The position numbers and the translations under genes are program-made. From Vallitalea pronyensis (GTDB taxonomy: Bacteria > Bacillota > Clostridia > Lachnospirales > Vallitaleaceae), in assembly GCF_018141445.1 (NCBI RefSeq), contig NZ_CP058649.1, positions 5,661,001 through 5,725,000 of the forward strand: a stretch of 64,000 nt of DNA, in the 5' to 3' direction. How positions within the stretch are numbered: position 1 is the stretch's first letter; every line of letters starts with the position of its first letter. Under the pieces are notes generated by a model. It searched no databases, was not told the origin of the DNA, and was given only the letters and a program-made list of their open reading frames with translations. Positions 63,032 through 64,000 of this stretch are shown piece after piece.

Positions 63032-63095
63032 CTTTTAACTGGTTAAAAACCTTTTAATTTGTCTTCCAAGTATCTCTATATAAATTTAAATAATT

Positions 63096-63458
63096 TTATT
63101 TATTAAACTTTATTTCAATGTTTTCATCAAAAGTAACCACAACGATTTTCTCTGCCGTAATGGTACTCACATCAGAATGAATACTTATGATATTTGAAGG
63201 AATGACTTCATTAATTGCTTGTCTAAATTGTGAATTGGCCTTCTCAAAAAGACGGGACCGAATCTTCTTTATCAGCTCCGTGCCATCATGGGTTTCTGCA
63301 AGCAATTGCTCCGCAGCCGTCAAGAATCCCCATTGTCTTACAAAAACAACATCATCCATAATTTTTGCATTAATGCGTCTAGGACCTCTTCCCATATAAT
63401 CGGCCTCAAAACGGGTGACGACTTCACATATTTTGGCTTCTGTCTGTCCTTTTGTCAT
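63096..63458 (-). CDS. DUF2294 family protein
   Basis: 120 residues in one domain with the family pattern: FEADYMGRGPRRINAKI, then DDVVFVRQWGFLTAAEQLLA and SIHSDVSTITAEKIVVVTFD. The protein is cytoplasmic and has no signal peptide. DUF2294 members are poorly characterised; in some acetogens and anaerobes they lie near energy-metabolism genes. The start has GGAGAT upstream. It is a separate unit before a terminator. Confidence 0.85.
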   Translation of the reverse strand: MTKGQTEAKICEVVTRFEADYMGRGPRRINAKIMDDVVFVRQWGFLTAAEQLLAETHDGTELIKKIRSRLFEKANSQFRQAINEVIPSNIISIHSDVSTITAEKIVVVTFDENIEIKFNK

Positions 63459-63639
63459 AAATATATCTCCTATTCATATGAAAAAGCGTATTAGGCTTGG
63501 TTCAAGCTGGACAAATCCATCTTACAACCCTTCCTTGCTTTTTCATTAAAATAATACCATACGAATCCAACGTTTGCAAGATTTTTATTTATATCTTGCA
63601 TTATATCTACATTTTCCCAAGTCTTCATAAGACCATGTT

Positions 63640-63984
63640 CTAGGGGTTAAATCTTACTAATTCAATAGAAAGCTTTCCTTCTTCTTTTTCAATAATAACT
63701 TGGTCAATCATAGCACCAACCAAGAATAATTGCTCATCCATGTCATTTTCACCTGTCAATTGCCAATAATACCCTTCAACTTCACATTGTCTCTGTATAT
63801 TCAGATTATTTTCTAGCTGCTCAATGTAGTCATCATCAAAAGTAGAACCATATTGGGTAAAATAAATGGATGTTTTGTCTTGTTCTTTTTGAATACGTAC
63901 ATCCATTTCATGGGTTCCAGTCATCATAAACATGGTAAGCATTTCATCAACGATTCGGGTAATTTTTTTAATCTCATGTTGCAT
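63640..63984 (-). CDS. Unknown small cytoplasmic protein
   Basis: 114 residues from the ATG at 63984, about 11 bases after GGGAG at the window edge. The first 30 residues are helical (MQHEIKKITRIVDEMLTMFMM), then a beta-rich segment (MDVRIQKEQDKTSIYFTQYG) and an acidic helix. The pattern recalls the ATP-binding half of a kinase-like fold but key motifs are missing. I recognise no family. It lies upstream of the DUF2294 gene on the same strand, separated by 180 bases. Confidence 0.5.
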   Translation of the reverse strand: MQHEIKKITRIVDEMLTMFMMTGTHEMDVRIQKEQDKTSIYFTQYGSTFDDDYIEQLENNLNIQRQCEVEGYYWQLTGENDMDEQLFLVGAMIDQVIIEKEEGKLSIELVRFNP

Positions 63985-64000
63985 AGTCGATATCACTCCC

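Overview
The window looks like a chromosomal segment of a low-GC, Gram-positive anaerobe of the Clostridia. The pointers are AGGAGG-type ribosome sites before most genes, an SLH-domain surface protein, an agr-type peptide quorum system, FMN and cobalamin riboswitches, and a GdhA/TM1266-type gene set. A Lachnospirales or Vallitalea-like host is a guess, because no rRNA or tRNA gene is present to fix it. I see no phage, no intact insertion sequence and no CRISPR array.

Layout. (1) 2-15543, + strand: the distal part of a Tad/type IV pilus-like locus. It has a truncated first gene, five small membrane-anchored pseudopilin-like proteins, an SLH protein, a 2235-residue secreted glycine-rich protein, an M23 peptidase, three small unknown proteins and a TadZ-like ATPase with a degenerate P-loop. 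(2) 15677-18518: an agr quorum-sensing module with agrB-agrD on + facing agrA-agrC on -. The AgrD peptide seems to carry Ser where most carry the ring Cys. (3) 18733-24865: an unknown membrane protein, an SDR/Crp-like pair, a polytopic membrane protein, an ABC-F ATPase and a small cupin. (4) 25058-28085 and 39579-43709: two cobalamin late-step operons (cobU-cobS-cobC-cblS and cobQ-cbiB-cobD), each behind its own B12 riboswitch with a terminator platform. (5) 28177-35509: a lipoprotein hydrolase, a GHL6-type glycoside-hydrolase-like protein, a TM1266-like regulator, glutamate dehydrogenase and an Lrp-type regulator. (6) 35515-39516: ribD-ribE-ribBA-ribH behind an FMN riboswitch. (7) 43841-51036: a divergent polysaccharide deacetylase, a possible small cationic peptide gene, a sugar-activation operon (GHMP kinase, nucleotidyltransferase, phosphohexomutase, GalE) and a divergent AraC regulator. 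(8) 51267-53693: an ArsR-regulated Zn/Cd P-type ATPase. (9) 53905-54532: two large foldback elements side by side. (10) 54648-58563: a secreted repeat protein with a two-component system, behind OmpR-type direct repeats. (11) 58693-63984: an aromatic-acid-exporter-like protein, an OxlT-like MFS carrier paired with a PEPCK-like DUF4914 protein, a DUF2294 protein and an unknown protein.

How the parts fit. The first 15.5 kb probably builds an envelope-spanning filament or secretion machine. Its SLH protein and M23 peptidase would anchor to or remodel the wall, and the giant protein would be the cargo or adhesin. The two cob operons together cover the conversion of cobyrinic acid diamide or cobinamide to cobalamin and respond to the same ligand. 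The GHMP kinase operon can be read as a GalT-free route from a free hexose to UDP-hexose and hexose phosphate. The intergenic regions are unusually rich in long inverted repeats.
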